DNA from: Ceratopteris richardii | Lineage: Eukaryota; Streptophyta; Polypodiopsida; Polypodiales; Pteridaceae | Direction of reading: 5' to 3' | Assembly: GCA_020310875.1 (NCBI GenBank) | Contig: CM035420.1 | Coordinates: 184,499,380 to 184,563,379 of the forward strand | DNA length: 64,000 nt | Shown: positions 40,213 through 51,066 of the stretch, piece by piece | How positions within the stretch are numbered: the first letter of the stretch is position 1 | How the letters are laid out: every line of letters starts with the position of its first letter | Notes under the pieces: generated by a model | The model's input: only the letters and a program-made list of their open reading frames with translations | Told to the model about the DNA's origin: nothing | Database searches by the model: none | Position numbers and translations under genes: made by a program

Positions 40213-43200
40213 CTATCGGATATAATTCTGTAGTAGGTCATGAGCGAGGGTGTGTTCTGAAATGCAGATACCTCTTGCAAGATCTACTTCAAGTTTTTCC
40301 CAATTGATGGGTTGAGGTTCCTCTGGTGGCAGGAGTCTGTAGTGCGTGGAGTACACCAGTTGTTCACAGACAAATAGTTGGAGTAGATGGGTGGGCCTGC
40401 TGATGAACACCTCAGAATGATACTCCCAAAAACTGGTAGTAAACATTTCTTCGAATGTCATTTTATAGCATGTCCATAAATATTTGATGAGACAGTGCCA
40501 GGCATAACACACCCGGAGCGATGGTGTCATACTGATATCATATGCTAAATCTTGATTGCCATGCTCGAATCCCGGGGTGTTCGCGTGTGGTGCCTTGACA
40601 CGATGGAAGACTTTGAATACTATCTACATCATGTCAAAGATTTTGACAGTCATATGCGCAGCTATATCATCCATTCATCGTAAGCGAGGGAGCTAGTGCC
40701 GGATCCTTGCCATCATATAGCCTAAAGTGGGCGGTCCGCGGGGTGGCATGAAATATGGGTAATTGAGCCAGTCTTGGCACTGCTTGTTGTTTTGTACTTT
40801 GATTGCAAAGGCCTTCTAGGAGCGATGTCGTGGTATCCGTCCCCAACATGGGTTATACTTTAAATGGAGTGGTGCCTTGACCCATGTGCTCATCATTTCA
40901 GAATATTCCTGTAATAAATCCTGGCGCCAAGTTGCTTGAAAGATTTCTCCTCTTTGCGCGTCCGTTGGCAAATCTTCAGGCTCAAACTGAGTTGCATGGG
41001 AAGGTTTCTTGCCTTTTGTCTCCTTTTCGATGGCCAATTGGTATTCTGCCATTAACATAAAAGATGGTTTATATTGTAGCTCATGCTCAGATATATACTT
41101 GCAAGGGGCCAAGTGAGTGAAATAAGAGGATTGTAAAATACGTTCCTCTATCATGGCCATTGCGTGTAATTGAGCCTCCACACATGCGGAGTGTGTCTTG
41201 CCAAGTTCTTCTACACTCTTCATCCATGTGGGAGTAGGGAGTTTGAATGTGGTCTGGCACTCGACCGTGACGCGTCCGCCTGGGATGGGTTGGGGTTCAT
41301 AGGCTTCTTCAAAAGTTTCCTCCATCGGGATATTCATTGTTTCTTCATCTGCTGGTAGTTCCGGTGGGGAGTCTGGCCTAGGGGGTGCTTCATAAGCTGC
41401 TATCTATGTTTGAAGAGTCAATAACTGGGCCCGTAAAGCGTTGAGTTCCTCTATGATCTCAGAAGATGTGGTCGCATGAGCTGGTGGTGCTGCAATACAG
41501 GTGCTCGTAACTGTAATATTTTGTGTTCCTCTTTGAGCTTCTGGTATTCCTCATTCATACTGTAATACTCCTCTAGGAGTTGGACATGATCTTCCAATAG
41601 TATCTTCATGGATTCGGAGGGGACAACTTTGAAACGACTAGGACTCAAGGGTTCATCCAGTTGATCTAAAGCAGCTTCAAGGTTCTCTCTATTCTGTTCC
41701 TACAAGCATTGGTTCTCTTCTTTAGTTGCTGCAAGGTGGATTCTATTAGTCCCATGTTTCTAGTGAGGGTCGCATTGCGAATGGTTTGAGCCCTTAACAA
41801 ACTTCCAATATCTGTAATGGCCTCTTTTGTCTTCTGTTCACTTTTGAGTTCAAATTTGTGGTAGGCTTGGCATAGCTCTTGGTAGCGTGTGTTAAGGGAG
41901 GAATTCTCAATTGATAACAAATTGAGCTACGACTGTAAGTCAGTCATGGTCTGTCGGAGTGTTTGATAACTAGTACCTAGAGATGCGAATTCATCTCTCA
42001 CTTGTGTCATACATACAAACATTTGACGGAATGCAGTGTCGATTGTGGGTGATAGTATTAATGGTGGAGTGAGTGAAGTTGTTGTGGGTGTGGGTGTTGA
42101 TGCAAGGGGAAGGGGGAATAGGGATGGGAAAGTGGATGCAGTGGTGACTGTGGAAAAATGTGATGTGCCTAAATGTGGTGGTAAAATGGATGAGGTGAGT
42201 GGTGGTGCAGTGGGTGGTGATATGTCCATGTCACTAGACATGGTGTCGAGTGCAATGACCGTGAATAGTGGAGTGATAGTGGGTGCGTGAGTGGGTGTGA
42301 AAATAGGATTTACAAAGGTTTCTGAATAATTTACAGATGGGGTTTCTTGTACTACTTGGTGGAAAGGGGAAAGAGGAAATACAGTGGGTCCGGGAGGTGA
42401 GATGGGGGAGAAGGTCAATGGAGGTGGAAATGGGAATAGGGGTCTTGGAGGGATAGGGAAGGAAGGGAAGGATGAATGGAATTGGACTGGATAGAAGGGT
42501 TGAAGTCCTAGGAGGGAGGCTAGGTTGTGTAGGTGCGGAGAGGGTGAAAGGAATGGAGGCAACAAAGGCTTCTGCTACCGCACTATTGAAGGATGTGGAT
42601 GGTCTGGGAGAGGCAAGGTGTACAGGAGAGACTGGAGGGACGGGAGGTGAAAGAGGAGCGGTTGGTGTGGTGGGTACTCCGACGATGTTAGGGGTGTATA
42701 CAGTAGATGTGTGGGGCGGGGAGTCGATGATGATCGTTTCTTCTGCCAAAGATCCTTCAGGAATGAGGCATGCTTCCCTGGCCTATTGTGAAGACTGAGC
42801 ATCCATCGGTACACGAATGTATTGACCCGATTTTGATAACAAGCATACTCGTCGTGGGTCAAACTACGGTGGTGGCTTTCTCTACAAATCTCTTAATGCT
42901 TCATTAGTGCCTACTGACTTGACCAGTTCTCAAAAATCTTGAATGTAGGCTTCTTCGAAGCCTCCTGTGGTGAGTTCCTGTTCGACAAGCACTTGGCTTT
43001 CTTCTTTCGATAGCTTTTTACGTGCCCAAACTCCTTCCATGGTGTGGTAGAGTTTCTTGATTGCCAATGTGTAGGCAGCTACTTCAAATGTCTCATCTTC
43101 ATAAGTACTAGTGTCACCCTGAGTGTCAGTGTGTTGTCCATGTTCATCAGGTGTTCATCAGTCTACACATTCTCTTGGGATTCATGACTTGCCTGACTGG

Positions 43201-43425
43201 CTTCATCATCTCCATCTTCATCATCAGTTTCTGTCCTTTCTGCCTCAAAACTCGAGACTACTTGCTCTTGCGATTGATCACGGGGTGTAGTAGGGTAGCT
43301 TGGGCATTCATACTCCTGAGAGAAAAATTGTCCTTTTGAAAATTGAAATTCATTTGAAAAAGCATCCGGCGTTTCAAAATCAAAAGTTGTATTCGTTGGT
43401 TCAGCTTCCAGGTTGGTTCTTTTGC
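40213..43425 (-). pseudogene. ORF X, copy A (unrecognised protein, about 1,000 codons)
   Basis: I do not recognise this protein. From the right: an acidic segment (43425-43163, TDDEDGDDEASQAS); a helical domain (FEVAAYTLAIKKLYHTMEG, KEESQVLVEQELTTGGFEEA) with stops at 42930-42932, 42882-42884, 42864-42866 and 42783-42785; a long Pro/Ser/Thr-rich linker (42750-42000); a coiled coil (RQTMTDLQS, then 41920-41666) broken by TAG at 41927-41929; the motif SPSRFKVVPSESMKILLED (41648-41590); and a C-terminal domain (41337-40213) rich in Trp, Tyr and His, with TFKLPTPTWMKSVEELGK and MTFEEMFTTSFWEYHSEVF. Frame changes occur near 42740-42480, 41690, 41440, 40820 and 40540. No membrane segment or catalytic motif is visible. 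Copies B and C confirm that the reading frame was real. Confidence 0.65.
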
Positions 43426-43731
43426 AAGAAATCTTTGAAGACATGACATATGAGCCTTTGGAATGTTGCAAGTGCATTTGTGAGCCCAAATGGCATCACA
43501 CGAAATGCAAAGATTCCCCTCTATGGCAAAAGATGTTTTGTGTTGATCTTCTGGGGCAATGGCTACTTGGTTATAACCTGAAAATCTATCAAGGAAGCTA
43601 TAAACTTCCTTTCCTGCAGCATGCTCCAATAGATGTTTAGTGATTGGAAGTGGATAGCTATCTCTGATTGTAGCGGCATTAATTTTTTTAAGGTTAATAC
43701 ACACTTGCAACTTTCCATTCTTCTTGGGCAC
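43426..43731 (-). pseudogene. gypsy RT, truncated before the catalytic motif (element A)
   Basis: Encodes VPKKNGKLQVCINLKKINAA, RDSYPLPITKHLLEH and EVYSFLDRFSGYNQVAIAPE, then in another frame MPFGLTNALATFQRLICHVF. The next motif should be the YxDD catalytic site, but the sequence turns into ORF X. RT is therefore non-functional. Confidence 0.8.
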
Positions 43732-44340
43732 TGCTACAATCGGGGATGCCCATTTCTTGTTTCATTGCTTTTATTTTCTTTTTCTTTTGACTACCCTCAT
43801 TTCCATCCTTTGAATCTACCAATTTAATGCTTATGAGAGGTTCTTCTTCTTTTTGGTTAAACACTCCTACATCTTCTAAATAGTGCTTTTTCGAGTTAAA
43901 GCAACTATCCATCACAATGGACTCTAGATCATCATCATTCTCTTCTTCTTCTATGACATCACTAGGGTCACATCACAATGAACACAGATATATCATAACC
44001 CTCCTCATCACAATGAGATGTCCACTCTTCCTCATTGACAGCAATGTCCATGGTGGCTAAGATTTTTGGCCAGCCATGAGGCTCAAATTGCTCACCTGCA
44101 AAGATCATCAGTGTGTAGGCTGGGTCTCTAACTGGTCTATCTCGTGGTCAAGTTCCTTCTTCTCTCAACTTTAAGTGTTTTTCCTCTTCCTCTACGATTT
44201 TACACATCCAGAGGTGAGTATCTTCATGCATCCATGATAGATCAGGTGAACTTCCAGAATGCACAGAGATTGAATCTTCTTGCACCTTGTGGATTGGATT
44301 CCACTGTAGGGGGGGTACATCTTTGAAGGTATAATCCTTT
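43694..44340 (-). pseudogene. Linker between protease and RT (element A)
   Basis: A region without known domain that is conserved with element E: it includes the segments RPVRDPAYTLMIF and FEPHGWPKIL. It ends in a Lys/Glu-rich stretch (SQKKKKIKAMKQEMGIP) and the start of RT (43694). The upstream RT finger motif is missing, so some sequence has been lost here. Confidence 0.55.
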
Positions 44341-44408
44341 AGATTGACCTTGGTGGTGACCCCTAAGTGCTATAAGTACAAGGAATTCATTCCCCAATCT
44401 TGTACTAT

Positions 44409-44921
44409 CTATAGCTTCCATAGGAAGGGTCTTCCTAGGATCATTTCATAGACATTATTTTTGCCAAAGTCACATATAGCAAAGGTGTGCTCAAACTCTA
44501 CACCACAAGTGGTTAGATTTATCCCTTTAAGCAATCCTAGAGGCCTTTCAATATGGCCGTTCGCCATTTGAAGCTTCATTCTAGTTGGTCTTAATGCGGG
44601 TTTACCCCATTGCTTCCACAAGGAGATGGTTGCAATTGCAACACCTACACCTGAATCTATGGTCGCTTTGGTTGTGTAACCTTGGTAGGTGATTGGAAGA
44701 TAAGTATTACCTTCTTCGCCTTCACTCATGTCTCCTATTTTGTCTAGTGGTATCTCCGAGACTTTTTTATTAGGGCCTGCTTTTGGCATGTTGGAATCAA
44801 GTTCTGGAACTTGATCTGCCACATGATTCCATAGCTCAGGTTTTACTTTGAGCAGCTCTTCTAAGGTGAGATGACATTGCACCTTAGTGTTCTTCACAAA
44901 TTTAGTGTTCCTTGGAACCAT
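44409..44921 (-). pseudogene. gypsy aspartic protease and preceding segment (element A)
   Basis: 170 open codons. The N-terminal segment KNTKVQCHLTLEELLKVKPE is shared with E. The protease has TKATIDSGVGVAIATISLWK with an intact DSG, RPLGLLKGINLTTCGV, and the C-terminal motif EMILGRPFLWKL. Length and motif order fit retropepsins. The frame is open here, but the surrounding gag and RT are broken. Confidence 0.8.
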
Positions 44922-45028
44922 TGAGTCTTCATTTTTTACTAATATTGTGGGAGCTCTAATATGAAGGGATTTAGATTCCCATGGGCCTGTGAATTGTGGC
45001 AGCTCTTCTAAAGAACTAGATTCAAAAT

Positions 45029-46551
45029 CTAATCTTTCGTCTTCTTTTTGCTCTGCTTGATCTCTATAAATAGATGGAATGTCTTGGGGAAACTAATCAT
45101 GAAGGTCATCAATCTCAAGAATAGGGAGGGGATTACCCTTCTCCTTGGCCCATTTCTCTTCTTGAATTTCTCGCAAGAATTCTTGAGAGTATTGTTGAAT
45201 TGAAAGAGGTGTTCCAACATCTATAGAATTAGAAACATAAGCTCCCATTGGTGGGGAGCTAAGTTGTGGATCAACAATGATGTGTTATGCTTGATACCAC
45301 TCTTGGAAAATTCTACAATGAATTCTTCTAGCAGTTGACCTATATCTCAATAGTTATGACTATTCAAGGGTTGAAACCAAGCTAAGGCAATACCCTTAAG
45401 AGTCAGACCACATGCCTCAAACTGGGTGAACAAGTCCTCAACTTGTTCAGCTCTTAACACTTGTTTGAACTCGGCCACATGATCATAAGGATCTCTTGTC
45501 CCATCAAAATAGTTCTTCATTGTCTTGACAACTTGAGAGGGCTAAGAGTCCTTGGATACTCTCGGGGTCTAGGTAGTGGAAAGTCATGTTCATCTCTTTG
45601 AGGCCTATGTGATCTGTGTCTCTCTCTTTCAGTTTCATTTTCAAATCTTGATCTATCTCTACCCACTATGTGTGCAATGCTTACCTTAGGTCTCTCTCTA
45701 GATCTTTCCTTTTGGGTTTCATGAGCCTTGGATGATCCTACACCTTGGAAGCCATGTAAAACATTAGATCTCGATAGAGGGAAAATCAATTCACCGTGCC
45801 AAGTGTATACATGCCTATTATGCTCTGTTACCAAGAACAGTGCCTTCGATGTGTTATCTAGATAGACAACTTTGCCTGGCATCTCAGGATCTTTGAACTC
45901 ATAGATGGTGAATCCTTTTATTTTGCTAAGTTGATCTGGCTTATATCTTCGAAAACCTTCATATCTTTCTCTATTAAAAAATAGTTCTATGATTTTGTTG
46001 TCTTGGGGAACCCACTCTAGAATAATCACTCTTGTCAAGACAGATTTGCATCGAGGAGTCTTGGGTTCTCGTCCTAGGTCTCCTTGCTCTAGATCTCCTA
46101 TGTCATTCTCAGGAGTGACATTTCCAAACTCATCTATCCTATCTGGTAAGTTGGTGACCACATACATGGTTTCTTCCTTATCGATGTACGAACCCTCTTC
46201 GAACTTGACAACTAGGTGTTCAAGTCCAAAGGGTTGATGGGGATTTTTGAGTTGGACCACCATTTGCCTCAGCCCATCCTCATAGATGCGAGCACCTAAT
46301 TGGTTGGTTGTGATATATTCCAATTGAGTCTTATAGGGACCTTCTAGTGTCTATAAATAGGCAAAGCCTGAACTACATGCATGTCTCCCCATGCTAAAAG
46401 ACATTTTCGAATCACTTGTGTCTGAACTTAGTACGTACAGGTAATCACTTAGTTGTTGTGCCCAAGACTTAGCTGTATGGCTGACACTTGCCTCAAAAGA
46501 TCTAATGCTTTTTCTATCCTTGCCTAGGTGTCTACCAGATCTCAAGTTCAT
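45029..46551 (-). pseudogene. gypsy gag (element A)
   Basis: Starts MNLRSGRHLGKDRKSIRSFE (46551). After stops, 46323-45517 (268 codons) has an N-terminal domain: LGARIYEDGLRQMVVQLKN, FEEGSYIDKEETMYVV, TPRCKSVLTRVI, FTIYEFKDPEMPGKVVYLD and HGELIFPLSRSNVL, then an Arg/Glu-rich basic stretch (ERERHRSHRPQRD). From about 45510 the capsid follows, with DPYDHVAEF, ALAWFQPLNSHNY and FSKSGIKHNTS. The zinc knuckles seen in E are missing (45030-45250). The N-terminal domain is shared with O, and I cannot assign it to a known family. Confidence 0.78.
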
Positions 46552-46679
46552 AAGCTTTGTCTTCTAGTTGCAAAATTCCCCTTTGTATTGCTCAAAATCC
46601 TTTGGAGTTCCCTTGGTTTCCTATTCCCTCCTGAAGGTCAACAGAGTTCGTATGAGAAAGTATGTCTAATCAGGCTTCT

Positions 46680-47480
46680 GGGGGTCAAAACATGCAAACA
46701 AGACCTCTCAAAGAATTGTGATTTTTTACAAATCAAGTAGCTAGAAAGTCATGCTTTTTACCAAAGAATCATGACTTTCTCAAACTCACTAAGTCCAGGG
46801 AATCATGAATTTCTAGTAGAGAATTGCAACTTTCTTCCAGAGAATTGCAAATTTCTCACATTTTCTAAGTCTAGGGAATCATGAATTTCAAGCAGAGAAT
46901 CCCGACTTTCTCAAAGCCAGGAAAATGCGACTTTCTTCTAGGAAATCACTTTCTCAAAAGCATTAAGTCGAGAGAATCACGACTTTCTTCCACAGAATCG
47001 TGATGTTCTCTAAAATGCCCAAGTCCAAAGAATTGCGACTTTCTTCCAGAGAATCGCAATTTTCTCAAATTCCTCAGTCCAGAGAATCACAAATTTCTCT
47101 TTCAGAGAATCACGAATTTCTTCCAAAGAATCGTAATTTTCTCAAATTTTCCCGTCTTGAGAGCGCGATTTTCTTCTAGAGAATCGCAAATTTCTCACTT
47201 TTAGAGAATTGTGAATTTCTCAAATTTTCCCAAGTCTAGAGAACCATGAATTTCTTGCAGAGAATCGCAAATTTCTCACTTTCAGAGAATCGTGAATTTC
47301 TCAAATTTTTCCAAGTCTAGAGAATTGCAATTTTCTTAATTTTCACAATTCCAAAGAATCACGATTTTCTCACTTTCAGAGAATTGCAGTTTTCTCAAAA
47401 AGTTTTAGGCGGGAAAAAATTTAATTTTCCAAAGAATCATGATTTTCTGAGAAAGTCTTGTTTTGAGTTTTTAAGCGCGA
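46680..47480. repeat. Leader motif array of element A (AGAATCGCGA units)
   Basis: About 30 degenerate copies of AGAATCGCGATTTTCTC-like units (AGAATCACGAATTTCTC, AGAATTGCGACTTTCTT, AGAATCGTGAATTTCTC), mostly 17-35 bases apart, with family-specific fillers (CAAGTCTAGAGAA). Most copies differ at the CpG positions. It lies between gag start and PBS, as in F. Confidence 0.85.
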
Positions 47481-47636
47481 AATTCAAATTTTGACATCGA
47501 GCCCAAAATGTGCAGAAAATCCTGAAAAACACAAGTGCATGCACTCCCAAGCACTTCCTAACTCTTTCTTGCACTCCCACACATGAAAAACGATGTGAAA
47601 ATGGTGAAAATGCACTAAAAAACGAAAAACATTCTA

Positions 47637-47693
47637 TGAAGATGAAGATGGTGATGGTGGTGATGATGAAGATGGAGAAGAAAAATCACAAAA
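47637..47693 (-). repeat. GAT/GAA purine-rich leader tract
   Basis: GATGAAGATGGTGATGGTGG-type sequence, also present in F at 660-720 at the same distance from the PBS. Confidence 0.7.
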
Positions 47694-47775
47694 ATAACAG
47701 AAAATGACTAGTTTTTACCTTCCAGCATCACAAATCCACGATCTTACCATCACAATGCTCGTCCATGAAGCTTTC

Positions 47776-47793
47776 TCCCTGGCAATGGTGCCA
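47776..47793 (-). promoter_or_regulatory. PBS of element A, decayed tRNA-Asp type
   Basis: The plus strand reads TCCCTGGCAATGGTGCCA where F has TCCCCGGCAACGGCGCCA. All three differences are C to T at the three CpG sites. Confidence 0.9.
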
Positions 47794-47801
47794 AAATTTG
47801 G

Positions 47802-48432
47802 TGTAGCTCAAGCGTAAGCACCACCTCCTTTACTTTTCAATCCGTGGAGACGTGAGGACTAGTATGAAGACTAGGAGCAAGTGAAAGCACAAGTGCATGA
47901 GTGAAAGCACACAAGCATGCACACACATACACACACATGCACACACATGCACACAGTAAGAGAAAAGAGAGGAACAATGGAACGCTTCTATTGCAAATAT
48001 CACTCTTACAAAGCTTCAATATCTAAGAAGCCAACTCTCTAACAAGCTAACCCCAAAAATGAGCTCTCTAGCTCTTTTTATAGTTTTTTGAGTAGTTTCA
48101 GCTCTATCCAAACCTAGTGTCTGGCCTAGTTAAAAATTAGGTTCCATGGCTTATTTGAGGGCTCAAACGGAGTCTAAAAATTATGAAAATTGGTAGGATG
48201 ATACTTCTAATACTCCTCAAGCTCAAGGACTCCTCGGCTTGGACAAAACGGAGTTACAAAAATATGAAATGGTATTTACAATGGATTTTAGTGATGAAAA
48301 TCACTCTTGTTATAGGGATTGCTTCTAAAAATTTGACATGTACTTCTTGGAGCTCCCTAATTGCTCCTTCTTCTTATGTGTCCACTTCTTTGACATGTTC
48401 TTGTGCCTTTTTCTTGACCTTTAGTGCTAACA
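47802..48432 (-). repeat. 5' LTR of element A
   Basis: 631 bases, plus-strand start TGTAGCTCAAGCGTAAGC and end GTGCTAACA. It is very close to the F LTR along its whole length, with a TATA box on the minus strand at 48083-48072 and a (CA)n tract at about 47920-47965. Confidence 0.88.
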
Positions 48433-48830
48433 GTCTCTGAATACCGCAAGCTAAAGTTCCGCATCTCAAACATGCTAAATGTGGACCAACTACATGGATT
48501 CCTCTAGGGATTCTCTCCATACTACCGCAAAGAAGTCGAGAAACAAAACCCTTTGACATGGGAGGACACCACATGCATTGCCAAATGGCTAAACGATGCT
48601 TACTCCAACCAAAAGAAGAGAAACCAACACCTCCACAAACCAAAGCCAATCTCAATGGAAACCGAGCGAGAATCAATGAGCCCAAGGTCTATGTGCCGTC
48701 CCTGCACCACCAAAAACATGCTCTAGCTCTTTGAATAGATCTAACTAGACCCCTCAGGATTGACAACCCATCTATTGCCATTGCCAAGGAAACCACCCTA
48801 CAAAGAAATGCTGGAAATGCCAAAGATACA
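48433..48830 (+). pseudogene. gypsy gag end with zinc finger (element D)
   Basis: The frame reads YRKLKFRISNMLNVDQLHGF, YYRKEVEKQNPLTWEDTTC and IAKWLNDAYSNQKKR, the end of the retrotransposon gag domain, with two or three stops, then a knuckle-like CHCQGNHPTKKCWKC. The last has a CX3HX4C core like the knuckles of E. Confidence 0.7.
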
Positions 48831-48835
48831 CCAGA

Positions 48836-49365
48836 GTGCAATCAGCAAGGGGACCATCGAACGAAGAAGCGTCCACTTCCCGACCACGATACATGGAGAT
48901 TGACAATGGAGACTTTGATTCCTCCACATCTTCAAGAGAGAAGTCCACGAAAATGAAGGCCCAGTGTAACCCAGTTTCCTTACGAGTGGTTCACCAAGTC
49001 TTCATCATGTCGAAGATCCGAGGAGAAAGGATTCCCATCATGCTCGATACAAGAGTGAAACACAACTTTATGAAACCCGAATTTGCCCAATGCCTAGGCC
49101 TCAAGTTAAGAAAACATCTCAAGATGTTCATCATCTTTGCTCAAGGTCAGGATAGCCACGTATGCCATGCAAAAGGTGCCCCATTCTACTCGGCCAATGG
49201 TTCGGCCACTTAGATTTCCTCATTATCCCCATGGAAACATTTGAAGTCATACTCAAGCTCTCTTTTATTGACCACCATATGATTAGTTTTTTTGGAAAAG
49301 GCATGGACAAAGTGCTTTTGGATCAGAACGGGGAGGTCCTTGTAGTAGACTATCAAAGGGTGTAG
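48836..49365 (+). pseudogene. gypsy aspartic protease (element D)
   Basis: RIPIMLDTRVKHNFMKPEFA carries the active-site position, where DTG has become DTR. It continues with a CLGLKL segment. A frame change near 49190 leads to a FLIIPMETFEVILKLSFID segment typical of this protease family end. Confidence 0.72.
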
Positions 49366-49599
49366 AGTGCTAGAGAGGACCCCCCACTAGAACGCAAACA
49401 TAGGTGCCATCAAAATAATTCCCAAAGAGAACCTGACCCCCAAGCAAGGGCCACATCCTCAAAACATGTGCCCAAGACGATCTTGCATAGGTAGTTCAAC
49501 AAGGCAGTATCAAGGGGGAATCACACACCTCTGCGTTGTATGACCAATTCAGTAAGAGAAATAAATAGTGCAGATAGAGGAGTCAAAGTTCAGCAATCC

Positions 49600-50530
49600 A
49601 AGCTTCCACTTCCTCCTCGATGAATATGCGGATGTTCTCACAAACACGCTCCCACCTAGCTCCCACCCTTATGCAACATCCAACATTGGATAGATACCTT
49701 ATCGGACTAGCCATCCCCATTGTGAGCCCCCATACAAGATGAACAAAACTGACTTAAACTGAGCTAAAGCAACAACTACATGAGCTAGAGGAATAAGGAT
49801 ACACTTGGTCGAGGAACTCACCTTATGGGGCAACCATTCTTTTTGTGAAGAAGAAGGATGGCTAAATGCACTTATGCATTGATTACTGAGCCCTCAACAA
49901 AAACACAATCAAGAGTAACTATCTCGTCTTGGTTATGGAGGAGTTGCTAGATCACTTTGGGAAGGCCAAGCACTTCACATGCATAGACCTTGGTTTGGGC
50001 TACCATAAGATCTGAGTGGCTCAAGAGCATATCGGAAAGACAACATTCCGCACACGCTATGGAAGCTATGAATGGCTAGTCATGCCATTCAGCCTAACGG
50101 GTGCCCCTGTGACCTTTTTTTGGGAGGTGAATGATGGCTTTCGGGTCATGCTTGGCCTTTTTCTCATCATCTACATCAGTGATCTACTCGTTTACAATCG
50201 CATCTTAGAAGCATTATGAACACGTCCGAGCAGTCCTCGAACATCTCTGCGAATGATGCCTCTTGGGAAAGCCAAGAAAATGCAAGTTTTCCATGAAGAA
50301 GGTGGAATTCTTGGGCTTCATCGTCTCCAAACTTGGGCTACACATCGATCCCAAGAAAGTGGAAGCAGTGCTCAAGTGGGCCCCTCTATCCTTGGTCAAG
50401 GAAGTGTGGGAATTTATCATGTTCTGTCAATTTCCCCACCGTTTCATCCAAGGCTTCAACAAGATAACAACCCCATCACTTGAGCTGATCAAAGAGAAAG
50501 AGCCCATCAAATGGGGGCAATCAAAATAAG
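49600..50530 (+). pseudogene. gypsy reverse transcriptase (element D)
   Basis: Broken into several frames. 50016-50219 has KTTFRTRYGSYEWLVMPFSL and the catalytic region IIYISDLLVY, where the second position of the motif DD is changed from the usual YLDDILVY. 50263-50529 has the thumb (KVEFLGFIVSKLGLHIDPKK). The N-terminal part (49640-50000) has many stops. RT is inactive. Confidence 0.8.
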
Positions 50531-50960
50531 AGGCATTCAAAGTGCTCAAAGTCCCCTTTTGAAGCTCCCGAAATTCGATAAACCCCTTGAGTTTCACACA
50601 GATGCATTTGGCATGGAAATCAGAGGCATTCTGATGCAAGATAGCCAACCCATGGCCTACGCATCACATAAGTTCACAAAAAGTGAACCGAGGTAGAGCA
50701 CACACGAGAAGGAGATGCTAGCAGTCATACACTACCTCTAAAAATGGCAACATTATGTCCAAGACAAAGACACCAAGGTCTTCATGGACAACATCTCCCT
50801 AAAGTACTTTGTATTGCAACCAAAGATAAGTCCAAAGCAGGCCAGGTGGTAAGAATTCCTCATGGAATTTGACATCAAAATCATCCATAATCTGGGGAAG
50901 CAAAATGTGATGCTAGACTCCTTAAGGAGAAGACCCGAAGTTCAAGCAATGGCAAAGGTC
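50531..50960 (+). pseudogene. gypsy RNase H (element D)
   Basis: 50511-50696 reads LKLPKFDKPLEFHTDAFGME with the first catalytic Asp and PMAYASHKFTKSEPR. After a stop, it continues with EKEMLAVIH (catalytic Glu) and VFMDNISLKYF (third acidic position), then an EFDIKIIHNLGKQNVMLDSL segment (50862 on). Confidence 0.78.
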
Positions 50961-51066
50961 TCATCAAACCTAAGGAGCCGGATCAAAGCAGTTCAAGACC
51001 AGGACCCTCAAGTCAAGGAGCTCATTCAAGAGGTTCAGAACAAGTCGCAGTCAGGCATATACATAA

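Larger units (their letters stand above)
40160..48432 (-). mobile_element. Ty3/gypsy element A
   Basis: From the right it has a 5' LTR, PBS, leader with motif array, gag, protease, linker, truncated RT and ORF X. RNase H, integrase and 3' LTR are absent. Order and strand are consistent throughout, but the RT-X junction at about 43425 shows that the element is rearranged. It inserted into or recombined with D at 48433 (adjacent bases gtctc). Confidence 0.8.

Noticed and set aside
40213-42862. ORF X as an envelope gene
   Set aside because: No signal peptide, membrane segment or cysteine-rich ectodomain is visible; the position after pol alone is not enough.
43163-43489. Acidic frame as an independent small gene
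   Set aside because: It is continuous with the downstream helical domain of X, and copy C has a probable counterpart at the same place.
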